A stretch of DNA of 64,000 bases, from contig NZ_CP114288.1 of the NCBI RefSeq assembly GCF_027111335.1, positions 2,728,001-2,792,000 on the forward strand, in the 5' to 3' direction. A program made the translations under genes and the position numbers. Shown piece after piece: positions 1-8,110 of the stretch. Positions within the stretch are counted from its first letter, which is position 1, and each line of letters starts with the position of its first letter. Under the pieces are notes generated by a model. That model was given only the letters and a program-made list of their open reading frames with translations. It ran no database searches and had not been told where the DNA came from. Source of the stretch: Flavobacterium aquiphilum. GTDB taxonomy: Bacteria > Bacteroidota > Bacteroidia > Flavobacteriales > Flavobacteriaceae.

Positions 1-617
1 AAACGCCAGACGTTAGAATTCTCAAAATCGTTCGCTTTATAAAAATCTAAAATGTGCTGTTTTTCTTTTATTTCAAGTGATAAAGTTTTATTATACACTC
101 GAAGAAATTTAGTACTAGAACGCTGACCAAGACTAAAACCATTGTTAATGCATACACCTTTAACAAGTTCATTGTAAACTGAAAAGGATTTTTTACGTCC
201 AGCAAGTTTATACGCTCCCGCAGTAACTTTATTCGATAAATCACGATAATAACCGTCTTTGTCGTTAATATCCATAGCAATATCAAGGCGGTTAATACTA
301 AAAAATTCAAGATTGTAAACGTCGGTAAGTTCATTTATAATGTTTTTTATTTCGGTTAAAGATTTAGAGTAAAATATGTGATTTTCAAACTGCATTTGGT
401 TTAATCGATCGTTAATAATATTTGAACGAGGGTTACTTAAAACAAAACCGATTTGCTCACCTTTGTATTTTACGATGTTTTTATTTGCAAATGTTTTTGT
501 ACCAAATGGCTCTGTTATTAATTCAAAATTTAGTGAGTTATTAGGCGTTTTCGGTGATAATTCGCCCATTAAATTAATGATTAGGTAATCTATTGATATT
601 AAGGTTTTTGGGTGCAT
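1..617 (-). CDS. Replication initiation protein of a mobile element (partial, 3' end outside window)
   Basis: An uninterrupted frame of 205 codons runs from ATG at 617 off the left edge. Around residue 115 it has the motif INRLDIAMDIND, then FLRVYNKTLSLEIKEK near residues 175-190, and the last visible residues are NVWRF. A hydrophobic-flanked R-x-D-x-A-x-D strand, a conserved tyrosine region and a W-R-F element are typical of Rep_trans/RstA-like rolling-circle initiation proteins of filamentous phages, ssDNA phages and small plasmids. Such proteins nick the replication origin. It is the last visible gene of a four-gene minus-strand cluster. The family call comes from motif recognition only. 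Whether the element is an integrated phage or plasmid cannot be decided because the rest lies outside. Confidence 0.7.
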   Translation of the reverse strand, partial: MHPKTLISIDYLIINLMGELSPKTPNNSLNFELITEPFGTKTFANKNIVKYKGEQIGFVLSNPRSNIINDRLNQMQFENHIFYSKSLTEIKNIINELTDVYNLEFFSINRLDIAMDINDKDGYYRDLSNKVTAGAYKLAGRKKSFSVYNELVKGVCINNGFSLGQRSSTKFLRVYNKTLSLEIKEKQHILDFYKANDFENSNVWR

Positions 618-689
618 TGTGTTAATTTTTCGGGTGAGTTGATAGCCGTTTTACCTAACGGCTAGTTTTTTAAATCAGGTGAATTACTC

Positions 690-866
690 TTAAAACGGAA
701 GTTCGGGGAGTGTAACTATTTCCAAGTAAGAAAAATAATGTAATTTTCCGTCTTTATCCTCGCACCTTACCCCTTCCATTTCAAAAGATAAAAGCCTATA
801 AGTATTTGAATTTAAAAGGAAATAGGTTCTTTCTTTTAATTCTCTTAATAATATTGGTAAAGCCAT
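690..866 (-). CDS. Small hypothetical protein (58 aa)
   Basis: This 58-codon frame (starts MALPILLREL, ends LPELPF) begins at ATG 866, only 4 bp after the stop of the upstream 101-residue gene, and ends 72 bp before the Rep-like gene. The tight spacing and shared strand make it a likely operon member of the mobile element. It contains no transmembrane segment or motif that I recognise; the middle is charged (EGVRCEDKDGK). Small proteins at this position in ssDNA phage-like elements can be ssDNA-binding or regulatory, but nothing in the sequence shows that here. Confidence 0.55.
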   Translation of the reverse strand: MALPILLRELKERTYFLLNSNTYRLLSFEMEGVRCEDKDGKLHYFSYLEIVTLPELPF

Positions 867-870
867 AATT

Positions 871-1176
871 TTAAAATCTTAAGTCTAAAATAAATTGTTG
901 TTGTTCGTCAGTTAATTGAGGTTGTTTTTTCTCAAAATGAAGCTTTATTATTTCCTCTATTTGCTTCCAATTATGAGTAATTACAACAGTTTTATAATGC
1001 TGATGATTAATAACAGATAAAGTATGAAGAGTCTTTACTATTTGAACTTTATACTGGGATATTTCGGGAATATCCTTATTATAAGTTTTGTCGGGTAAGG
1101 TTTTTAAATAATAAAGAAACCTTTTAGCAGTTTCCTGATAATCGTCAGGAACGATATAAAGTAGAACCTCTAACAT
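871..1176 (-). CDS. Hypothetical protein (101 aa), mobile element
   Basis: ATG at 1176 overlaps the last 7 bp of the preceding 116-residue gene, which implies translational coupling. The protein is soluble and mixed charged, with a basic/aromatic middle (VINHQHYKTVVITHNWKQ) and a Gln-rich C-terminus (KKQPQLTDEQQQF). I do not recognise a family. The position between the operator-like repeat and the replication gene suggests an accessory function in element maintenance. That is an inference from context. Confidence 0.6.
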   Translation of the reverse strand: MLEVLLYIVPDDYQETAKRFLYYLKTLPDKTYNKDIPEISQYKVQIVKTLHTLSVINHQHYKTVVITHNWKQIEEIIKLHFEKKQPQLTDEQQQFILDLRF

Positions 1177-1520
1177 GCTACAGGATTTAAAAGATTATAC
1201 CTATTGTTTATCTTATGAAACAATTCTTTTAAATTCGATGCGGAGATACTAAGTACAAAATTCGAACCTGTTTCAGTAACGTCATAATAATGAACACCTA
1301 ATACATAGCATTCATTTGTTTTTGTGATTTTGATTCTTTTTTTTGTACCTTTTAAACAGACAGTAAAAACTATGTTATTTAACAGAGTAGTTTTACAAAA
1401 AGGCTGGATTTTCTTTTGAATGGTTTTAAATGTGGGTTTATCGGAGTCTGATAACTTCTCACATTCTAAGCTGTATTTTTGGTGTAACAGCCTTAAATCA
1501 GGGGTAATGTTTTTTTGCAT
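1170..1520 (-). CDS. Hypothetical protein (116 aa), first gene of mobile-element operon
   Basis: ATG at 1520 lies directly downstream of a perfect 12-bp inverted repeat (1523-1552). The protein is basic (many Lys), with a Lys-rich central stretch (KGTKKRIKITKTNE) and no transmembrane segment. A small basic protein encoded next to an operator-like palindrome could be an autorepressor or DNA-binding accessory factor, but I see no clear helix-turn-helix and cannot assign a family. It is co-oriented and overlapping with the next gene, so it is the proximal gene of the element operon. Confidence 0.6.
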   Translation of the reverse strand: MQKNITPDLRLLHQKYSLECEKLSDSDKPTFKTIQKKIQPFCKTTLLNNIVFTVCLKGTKKRIKITKTNECYVLGVHYYDVTETGSNFVLSISASNLKELFHKINNRYNLLNPVAC

Positions 1521-1522
1521 TT

Positions 1523-1552
1523 ATAATATTTTTAAATTACTAAAAATATTAT
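1523..1552. promoter_or_regulatory. Perfect 12-bp inverted repeat, candidate operator
   Basis: ATAATATTTTTA (1523-1534) and TAAAAATATTAT (1541-1552) are exact reverse complements separated by 6 bp (AATTAC). The repeat lies 2 bp upstream of the ATG at 1520. Its place between any upstream promoter and the first gene suits a repressor binding site or an mRNA hairpin over the start codon. It has no U tract typical of a terminator. A recombination site is another possibility, because it also lies near the element/chromosome junction. Confidence 0.5.
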
Positions 1553-1605
1553 GTACGCAAACTACTTTAGTAGTCAATTACTTAAAAAGCACTTTGAATT
1601 TACTT

Positions 1606-1620
1606 ACTATAAATTATAGT
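1606..1620. repeat. 15-bp perfect palindrome in element junction
   Basis: ACTATAA (1606-1612) and TTATAGT (1614-1620) flank one central A. A smaller inverted repeat, CTACT-TT-AGTAG, is at 1562-1573. Both sit between the first mobile-element gene and the end of the chromosomal sugar kinase gene. They may be operators, part of an integration site, or chance in AT-rich DNA. Confidence 0.35.
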
Positions 1621-1670
1621 GCAAAAAATACTATCCAAAATTATGCTCAAAAACGAGTCAATCATGAATA

Positions 1671-2567
1671 TCAAGGATTTATAGACAATAATTCATTTAT
1701 TTCCAATTGCGTTATTGTTGGATTGGCTCCTTCGCTTTGTGCCACAATCGATCCAACAGCACAGGAAAAATCAATTGCATATTGCGGATTATTTTTGCCA
1801 AGTAAATTTATAATTAGCGCAGCCAAAAAAGAATCTCCGGAACCAACAGTATCCATAACATTTACTTTGAAACCGAAATTGCGATAAAATTTATTTTCAA
1901 AAAATAAAATTGCTCCATGAGCCCCTAAAGTCACACATACAGTTTTGGCATTGGTTTTTTGGGCTATAAATTCAATTTTTTGTTCTAAAGATTTTTTATC
2001 CGCATTTAAATAAAAATAAATTTCGTCAAGTTCATCATCGTTTAACTTTAGCAAATCGGCTTCAAAAGCCAAATCTAAAATTTTTCCAATATCGTAATAT
2101 GGCGATCTTAAATTGGCATCAAATACTTTATAATTTGCAACAGACAAAAATTGTTTCAAGGTGTTTTCGGAAACAGAATCCCTTGTGGACAAGCTTCCGT
2201 AAACAAAGAAATCGGCATTTTTTACCAAGGAAATATTTTTAGCCGATAACTCAATTTTGTCCCAAGCCGATGGATAATGTATGTCATAGGAAGCATTTCC
2301 CTTTTCATCCAAAATCACATTGACCAAACCCGTCGAATAACCGTTATTTACCTGAATTGCTTCAGTATTGATGTTTTGGTTTTTCAAATAATCCATCAAT
2401 ATTTTCCCGTCAGCATCGTTCCCAACACCGCTAATCACGGTAATATCACCACCCAAAGAACTTAATCGTGACGCTACATTCAGTGGGGCTCCGCCTATTT
2501 TTTTTCGTTCGATAAAAACATCAAAAAGAATTTCTCCGAAACAAACGCCTTTTAATTTTCTGTCCAT
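1671..2567 (-). CDS. PfkB-family carbohydrate kinase, probable fructokinase
   Basis: This 298-residue ribokinase/PfkB-fold kinase phosphorylates a sugar with ATP. Residues 25-40 (GGAPLNVASRLSSLGG) form the N-terminal PfkB signature and substrate-binding lid region. D239-TVGSGD-245 is the C-terminal signature, with the anion hole and D245 as catalytic base. Length and layout fit fructokinase-type members, and the start GEILFDVF is typical for them. Exact sugar specificity cannot be read from sequence. It lies directly beside the mobile-element cluster and 9 bp downstream of an SRPBCC gene on the same strand, so these two are probably co-transcribed. Confidence 0.85.
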   Translation of the reverse strand: MDRKLKGVCFGEILFDVFIERKKIGGAPLNVASRLSSLGGDITVISGVGNDADGKILMDYLKNQNINTEAIQVNNGYSTGLVNVILDEKGNASYDIHYPSAWDKIELSAKNISLVKNADFFVYGSLSTRDSVSENTLKQFLSVANYKVFDANLRSPYYDIGKILDLAFEADLLKLNDDELDEIYFYLNADKKSLEQKIEFIAQKTNAKTVCVTLGAHGAILFFENKFYRNFGFKVNVMDTVGSGDSFLAALIINLLGKNNPQYAIDFSCAVGSIVAQSEGANPTITQLEINELLSINP

Positions 2568-2576
2568 TCTATTTTT

Positions 2577-3035
2577 TTATGCCATTTTGGTCAATTCTAC
2601 TTCAAGTCTATCGAAATTCTCTTCATTTTTATCGATGACAAATCCTTTTAATTTGTTGCATTCTTCAGGTGTGTCAAAAAGCATTTTGAAAATAATTTTT
2701 ATTTGATTTTCAGCAACTTCTTCAAATGTGGCAAGAACCCTGAAAAGCGGTTTGGAATGGCGTTTCCAATAAATAAGATTGGGTTTGTCGATTTTTATAA
2801 ATTCGACTTCATTGGGGTAATTTCCTTTATCTGGTCCATGCATGATGAAGCTCCATCTTCCGCCCGGACGCAAATCGTATTCGTTGAAAGTATTAGTAAA
2901 TCCTTTCGGTCCCCACCAATTTTTTAAATGATCCGGATCCGTCCATGCTTTGAAAGCCAACTCTATCGGGAAATTTATAGTTCTGATAGTTACAATTTCG
3001 CAATCTGGATTTGTTGAGAGAATTTCCGATGCCAT
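2577..3035 (-). CDS. SRPBCC / AHSA1-like domain protein
   Basis: A 152-residue protein of the SRPBCC (START-like, Aha1-C) superfamily. The N-terminal part has the hallmark pattern FPIELAFKAWTDPDHLKNWWGPKGFT (written here in parts: FPIELAFKAWTDP then HLKNWWGPKGFT), followed by a beta strand DLRPGGRWSF and a C-terminal helix (EECNKLKGFV...LEVELTKM). The fold forms a hydrophobic ligand cavity; no enzymatic residues can be assigned. Stand-alone members in Bacteroidota are mostly uncharacterised. It overlaps no neighbour and precedes the PfkB kinase by 9 bp. Confidence 0.8.
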   Translation of the reverse strand: MASEILSTNPDCEIVTIRTINFPIELAFKAWTDPDHLKNWWGPKGFTNTFNEYDLRPGGRWSFIMHGPDKGNYPNEVEFIKIDKPNLIYWKRHSKPLFRVLATFEEVAENQIKIIFKMLFDTPEECNKLKGFVIDKNEENFDRLEVELTKMA

Positions 3036-3067
3036 TTTTTGTTAAGTGGTTTATGATTGATTATTTA

Positions 3068-3484
3068 CTATTTCTTTTGCATGTAAACTGATTTGCCATT
3101 TACCATTGTATCAAATTGTCCTGATTTCTCATTGAAAGTTGTTTTTACATATTCTCCTTTAAAAACGACGATGACACCATATATTTTTCCATTTTTAGTG
3201 GAATCAAAATCAAATACAACTCTTTTGTTATCGGGACTGATACTTAATTTATAACTAGTAAAATCAGTATTTTTTATATCAAATTCTTGTTTAGTGTCGA
3301 TTATTTTGTCATCGATATAAAAATTGATCACCTTTTCACTTAAACTAATGTCAGGATAATATTCATGTACTTTTTTAAGTAATTCATATTGCGCCACATT
3401 TGCGACTTCATTTTTTGATGTAATAGTTTGCCCTACGGAGGCTATAGAAATCATCAAACTCAATAGTAAAATGCACTTTTTCAT
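3068..3484 (-). CDS. Secreted hypothetical protein (138 aa)
   Basis: The protein starts with a clear signal peptide (MKKCILLLSLMISIASVGQ, cleavage likely after VGQ or IAS). The mature part is about 118 residues of mixed strands with repeated Asp/Lys/Ser and no cysteine pairs. I recognise no domain. It is probably periplasmic. It is separated by 32 bp from the SRPBCC gene and could be in the same transcript, but each product looks unrelated. Confidence 0.6.
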   Translation of the reverse strand: MKKCILLLSLMISIASVGQTITSKNEVANVAQYELLKKVHEYYPDISLSEKVINFYIDDKIIDTKQEFDIKNTDFTSYKLSISPDNKRVVFDFDSTKNGKIYGVIVVFKGEYVKTTFNEKSGQFDTMVNGKSVYMQKK

Positions 3485-3658
3485 AATGTCTTTTTTAATG
3501 TAGTTAATAACTGATTTAAAGTAGTCACTAATTTACGGATATTTTTTAATAAATACCTGTTAAACAATTAATTATGGTGTTTTTTTGCTGTTTCTAAAGA
3601 TTTGAGTTTTTTAAGATACATTGTTGGTTTTAAGAGAACAGAATAAAATTTGATAAAC

Positions 3659-4930
3659 TTATGACTCCGCTTTCGTTCGTTTCTCAGGCCTAATAATCAT
3701 TCTCAACGATTGATCTTTAGAGAAATAAGCAATCATCCAATGGTAAAAAGTATTGATTCGGTTACGGTATGTTATTAAGGACATCAGGTGAATAAACAAC
3801 CAAATGAACCAAGCAAAAAATCCTCTGAAATGCATTTTTGGTTTCGGTAAATCGACAACAGCTTTGTTTTTTCCAATAATCGCCATTGAACCTTTGTCAT
3901 TGTATTTAAACGGTTTTAATGGTTTGTTTTGAACCATTCGTTTAAAGTTCTCAGCAAGATTTACGCCCTGCTGAATAGCAACCTGCGCCACTTGCGGATG
4001 ACCATTTGGGAAATCAGGATCATTTAACTGAATAGATGTATCACCAATTGCATAGATATTGTCGGTGGCGTTTACTTTATTGAATGGATCAGTAGCCATT
4101 CGTTTGCCACGACCATAACTTTCAGCCGGAATTCCTTCAAACTCTCTTGCCGAAACTCCCGCAGCCCAAATTAAATTTTTGGTTTGAATGGTTTTTCCAT
4201 CGGCAAAATAAACTGTATCGTCTTTATAATCGACAACTCGTGTGTGAAGTTTGACTATAACACCAAGTTGAGTTATTGCTTTTATGGTATCTTCTTGAGA
4301 TTCCTTGCTCATTGGCGATAATAAAGCATCGCCTCCATCGACCAAATAAATATTACTAGCCGAGGTTTGTAATTCCGGATATTCTTTGAGCAAAATATTT
4401 TTGCGCATTTCGGCAAACATTCCTGAAACTTCTACTCCGGTTGGCCCGCCTCCAACAATGACTATTGTTAAATGTTTTCTGCGTTCGTGGATGTCTTTGC
4501 AAATGGTGGCTTTTTCTAGATTTTTCAATAATGCATTGCGCATTTCAATGGCATCATTGAGTGTTTTCATCGGGATGGCATTTTTCTTGACATTTTCCAT
4601 TCCGAAATAACTCGTTTCGGCACCCGTTGCAAAAACCAATTTGTCGTAATGCAAATCACCATTGTTGAGCTCAATTTTGTTTTCGGAAGGAATCACTTTT
4701 TGCAATTCTCCCAAACGAAATTGCAGGTTCTTTTTTCCTGCAAAAAACTTACGGAAAGGATAACTGATGCTTGAAGGTTCTAAAAAAGCCGTAGCTACCT
4801 GATAGATTAGTGGCGGAAAGAAATTGTAATTGTTCTTGTCAACAAGCGTTACTTCAATTCCTTTGTGGTCGGTAAGTTCTTTTGCCAAATTAATTCCGGC
4901 AAAACCTCCACCTATGATTACGATGTGCAT
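3659..4930 (-). CDS. NADH dehydrogenase type 2-like FAD-dependent oxidoreductase
   Basis: A 423-residue two-dinucleotide-binding flavoprotein. An FAD-binding Rossmann motif lies at the extreme N-terminus (IIGGGFAG, residues 5-12), a second NAD(P)H-binding motif near residues 158-165 (IVGGGPTG), and an FAD-binding YAIGDTS motif near residue 293. The C-terminus contains a hydrophobic stretch (FFAWFIWLFIHLMSL, about 373-387) that fits membrane association. This architecture is that of NDH-2, which passes electrons from NADH to the quinone pool without pumping protons. The ATG at 4930 places the GxGxxG motif at the usual distance. It lies 55 bp downstream of the DEAD-box gene. Confidence 0.85.
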   Translation of the reverse strand: MHIVIIGGGFAGINLAKELTDHKGIEVTLVDKNNYNFFPPLIYQVATAFLEPSSISYPFRKFFAGKKNLQFRLGELQKVIPSENKIELNNGDLHYDKLVFATGAETSYFGMENVKKNAIPMKTLNDAIEMRNALLKNLEKATICKDIHERRKHLTIVIVGGGPTGVEVSGMFAEMRKNILLKEYPELQTSASNIYLVDGGDALLSPMSKESQEDTIKAITQLGVIVKLHTRVVDYKDDTVYFADGKTIQTKNLIWAAGVSAREFEGIPAESYGRGKRMATDPFNKVNATDNIYAIGDTSIQLNDPDFPNGHPQVAQVAIQQGVNLAENFKRMVQNKPLKPFKYNDKGSMAIIGKNKAVVDLPKPKMHFRGFFAWFIWLFIHLMSLITYRNRINTFYHWMIAYFSKDQSLRMIIRPEKRTKAES

Positions 4931-4985
4931 ATTGAGATTTTTTGTCTATTCTCTCAAAAATACAATTTATATTACGAGCAAAAAA

Positions 4986-6320
4986 TTAGTTTTTAAATTT
5001 TTTAACAGGCTTTTCTGTTATTTCAGATTTGTTTTGCAATATATAATTTGCCATTAATTTTTCTATCAGTTCGTCTTTGGTCAAATGATGAAAAACCGTT
5101 TTTATTTTTGATTTTAATTCGGAATCCAAATCATGATTAGGCTTGGTTTTGAAGATTTGTTTTGCCCATAAAAGCATATTGTTTTCTTCGATACTTACTG
5201 CTGACGGTTTTTTGTATTCGAAAAACTTAATTCCCAATTCTCTTTCAAAATCGGCAATTTCAGGTGCTTCTTCGGGTTGTAAAACGGTTAAAGAGAGTCC
5301 TTTTGCCCCTGCTCTGGCTGTTCTTCCGCTACGATGAACGTAGGTTTCGTAAACATCAGGCAAATGATAATTTACAACATAAGATATTTCTTTAACATCT
5401 ATTCCCCTAGCGGCCAAATCGGTTGCGACCAAAATATTAATATGTCCTTCACGAAATTGCTCCATGATTCGGTCACGGATTCCTTGCGTTAGGCTTCCAT
5501 GCAATGCTCCTGAAGAAAAACGGTTGATGGCTAGGTTTTTGGCAAGTTTATTGACGGCGGCTTTGGTTTTGCAAAAAATAATTCCGCGTTCTCCTTCTTT
5601 GGAATTTAGGAAATGCATTAAAACATCAAGTTTTTCAATTGGTTCCACCACGATATAATTGTGGTCAATCTCCTGATTTCCTGTTGTTTCCATATTTGCA
5701 CTTACCTGAATTACATTTTTGTTCAAGTAATTCTGGACTAACTGTTTAATCGTTCCGGGCATAGTCGCCGAAAACAAAAAAGTCCTATAGTTTTTGGGAA
5801 ATTCAGCAATGATTTCGTCCAAAGCTTCTTTTAGGATAGCAACCATTTCATCGGCTTCATCAAGCACGAAGAATTTGGTTTCTTTTAGGCTAACGGCTTT
5901 TCGTTGCAGTAAATCGATCAAACGACCCGGCGTTGCAACAACGATATGTGTTGGTGATTTTAATCGTTCAATTTGTGGTTTGATTGGGATTCCACCACAA
6001 ACTGCAGCTATTGAAACTTCAGGTGAGTATTTGGCAAAACTTTCAAGATTATCAAAAATTTGTTGTCCCAATTCTCTTGTAGGCGCTAGGATTACTGCTT
6101 GTACAGCGGCAATTTTAGTGTCAATCAATTGCAATAATGGCAATCCAAAAGCAGCGGTCTTTCCCGTTCCTGTTTTGGCAAGTCCCACCATATCTGTTTT
6201 ATTTGATAATAGCAACGGAATGGTTTTTTGCTGAATTTCGGTTGGGGTTACAATTCCCATTTCGGTAATTGCTTTTAGTATTTCACTTGAAATTCCTAAA
6301 TCTGAGAATTGTTTTGACAT
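4986..6320 (-). CDS. DEAD-box ATP-dependent RNA helicase
   Basis: A 444-residue RNA helicase. Visible motifs in order are the Q motif (PTEIQQ, near 26-31), Walker A AKTGTGKT (48-55), PTRELGQQ (80-87), ATPGR, DEAD (154-157), SAT, RGIDV and HRSGRTARAG. The core ends near residue 370 and is followed by a short tail ending in basic residues (KPVKKFKN), shorter than the RGG-rich tails of RhlE-type paralogs. Members unwind short RNA duplexes in ribosome assembly or mRNA decay; the exact role cannot be told. A structured RNA element lies just upstream of it (6368-6455). Confidence 0.9.
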   Translation of the reverse strand: MSKQFSDLGISSEILKAITEMGIVTPTEIQQKTIPLLLSNKTDMVGLAKTGTGKTAAFGLPLLQLIDTKIAAVQAVILAPTRELGQQIFDNLESFAKYSPEVSIAAVCGGIPIKPQIERLKSPTHIVVATPGRLIDLLQRKAVSLKETKFFVLDEADEMVAILKEALDEIIAEFPKNYRTFLFSATMPGTIKQLVQNYLNKNVIQVSANMETTGNQEIDHNYIVVEPIEKLDVLMHFLNSKEGERGIIFCKTKAAVNKLAKNLAINRFSSGALHGSLTQGIRDRIMEQFREGHINILVATDLAARGIDVKEISYVVNYHLPDVYETYVHRSGRTARAGAKGLSLTVLQPEEAPEIADFERELGIKFFEYKKPSAVSIEENNMLLWAKQIFKTKPNHDLDSELKSKIKTVFHHLTKDELIEKLMANYILQNKSEITEKPVKKFKN

Positions 6321-6367
6321 AATTTTTTTGTTTTTGATTGTAAAATGCTGTTGACTGCAGAATGTTG

Positions 6368-6455
6368 TTTTAGCCCGGATGGAAGCGGCATCCTGTGTCC
6401 CCGGGGTTCGGGGACACAGATACAGCGTACAGCCGGATTGGCTTCTGAAAAAAAA
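6368..6455 (+). ncRNA. Structured RNA element, Flavo-1-like, copy 1
   Basis: The sequence begins TTTAGCCCGGAT, has a strong variable hairpin (TGTGTCCCCGGGG...CGGGGACACA), then AGATACAGCG...AGCCGGATT and ends in an A-rich tail. The same framework (TTTAGCCC-GA, GNAGNGNNATCCT, hairpin, AGAT-GTA-CGGA, GCGGGA) recurs at 26860 and 53065. The hairpin arms differ in sequence but keep pairing, which indicates selection on structure. It resembles the Flavo-1 RNA motif described from Bacteroidetes intergenic regions, whose function is unknown. Strand is taken from that motif as I remember it. It lies between two minus-strand helicase genes. Confidence 0.6.
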
Positions 6456-6477
6456 TATTAGAACGAATTAATGATCT

Positions 6478-8016
6478 TTAATCAAGTTCGTTCATTACTT
6501 TTTCGCGGTATTTTTTTCCGATTAACAGGGTTAATTTTTGCTTATAATCGTCCATTAGCCATTCTCTGTAGTTTTTACTGCATTGGCTAAGGCATTTTGC
6601 AAAACGCTTTACTCGGTATTCGATATCGGCTTCCAATTCTTTTGAAAGAGCCCTGGCCTCCTGCGGTAGTTCAGTATTGTCCACACACATAGCGGCGTGC
6701 TGATCGATGGATTTATCCAAAACAACTTTGGACCTTAAATTTTGTGCAATTGCTAGTTTGTGTTCTTCATCGACATCAAAATCTACATTGGGAGTTTTGC
6801 TGAATTTGGCGCGTAACTCTGCTGGCATCGAATATTTGAAATGCATTTCGATTTCGCTGTCATCACGTAGGTTTTCCAAGTAAAATTCTGGTGATTTAAA
6901 GATATGTTGCCAATTTACAGGATCGCTCCATAAACCAAAACGGGCGGCGTTATTCCCTAAATCGATAACTGTAAATTCGTCTTTACCCGGCAATTTTCGG
7001 GAGCCACGACCAATCATTTGGAAATATAGAGTCAGAGATTTTGTTGCTCTGTTCAGAATAATAGTTTCTACAGTTGGTTCGTCAAAACCGGTTGTCAAGA
7101 TTCCGACAGAAGTCAAAATCGCGTCCGGAGTGTGTTTGAACCAATGTAGGATTTCTTTACGTTCCTCGTTGCTACTGGTGTTGTCAAGGTGGCGAATGGC
7201 GTAGCCTGCTTCCCTGAAAGTGTCATATACATAGAGAGACGTGTTGATTCCGTTATTGAAAATCAAGGTCTTTTTTCCCAATGATTTTTCGGTGTAGGCA
7301 TGCAATAATTTTTCCTGCATAGCCATGTTGGTATATAAATCATCCGAAGATTTTACGGTATAATCTCCGTTGATACCTACTTTTAATGAAGTCAATCCAA
7401 CGTCATAACTGTAGGTAATCGCTTTTGCCAAGAAACCATTGCTAATTAATGAAGCGATGGTGTCGCCCACGATTAACTCATCATAGCTTTGGTGCATTGG
7501 CAATTTTATGTTTGAACTCAAAGGAGTTGCCGTAACTCCAAGTATAAAGGCGTTTTTGAACGACTTGAGCAACTTTCTGAAAGAATTGTAGTGTGCTTCG
7601 TCAATAATCACCAAACCGATATTGTCTAAATGTAATTTTTCGTCATTGATACGGTTTTTCAAAGTCTCAACCATGGCCACAAAACATGAATAATCGTTTT
7701 GGTCCGGAAGTTCTTTTACTTTGCTGTTGATGATTTTGTTTTTTACATCAAATCCTTTAAGCATTTTTGAGGTTTGTTTGCACAACTCAATACGATGCGT
7801 TAGAACCACCACTTTTTTGTCATGTTTTGACAAATAGCGACGAACGATTTCGGAAAAAATCACAGTTTTCCCTCCACCTGTAGGCAATTGATATAATAAA
7901 TGATGATTTTGAGAAGCATTGTCTATACGCTCAAAAATGGCGTCAATGTCTCCTTGTTGATAAGCGTAAAGTTCTTTCCTGACTTCGGTTTCAATTTCTA
8001 AACTCTCGTGATGCAT
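6478..8016 (-). CDS. DEAD/DEAH-box superfamily 2 helicase
   Basis: A 512-residue helicase with a type III restriction/RadD-like ATPase core. Visible are Walker A (LPTGGGKT, about 44-51), DEAH (139-142), GVTATP (motif III region), and motif VI QMIGRGSR. The first residues carry the YQQGDIDAI element that contacts adenine in this group. The C-terminal 120 residues after the core are charged and do not match a domain that I recognise. RadD/YejH-like proteins act in DNA repair, but this could equally be a general nucleic acid helicase. It is transcribed alone, with 160-bp and 94-bp gaps to its same-strand neighbours. Confidence 0.85.
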   Translation of the reverse strand: MHHESLEIETEVRKELYAYQQGDIDAIFERIDNASQNHHLLYQLPTGGGKTVIFSEIVRRYLSKHDKKVVVLTHRIELCKQTSKMLKGFDVKNKIINSKVKELPDQNDYSCFVAMVETLKNRINDEKLHLDNIGLVIIDEAHYNSFRKLLKSFKNAFILGVTATPLSSNIKLPMHQSYDELIVGDTIASLISNGFLAKAITYSYDVGLTSLKVGINGDYTVKSSDDLYTNMAMQEKLLHAYTEKSLGKKTLIFNNGINTSLYVYDTFREAGYAIRHLDNTSSNEERKEILHWFKHTPDAILTSVGILTTGFDEPTVETIILNRATKSLTLYFQMIGRGSRKLPGKDEFTVIDLGNNAARFGLWSDPVNWQHIFKSPEFYLENLRDDSEIEMHFKYSMPAELRAKFSKTPNVDFDVDEEHKLAIAQNLRSKVVLDKSIDQHAAMCVDNTELPQEARALSKELEADIEYRVKRFAKCLSQCSKNYREWLMDDYKQKLTLLIGKKYREKVMNELD

Positions 8017-8110
8017 GCTAATTTTTGGATTTTTGCAAAAATACGCCTAAAAAAGAGTTATTCGGGTAATTTTTTTTAAAAAAATAAAAACATACTAATT
8101 AAAATCTTTT

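Noticed and set aside
68..334. An 88-residue hydrophobic reading frame on the minus strand that looks like a membrane protein
   Set aside because: It overlaps the Rep-like frame in another phase. The Rep frame runs longer, has family motifs and reaches the window edge, so the hydrophobic frame is a shadow.
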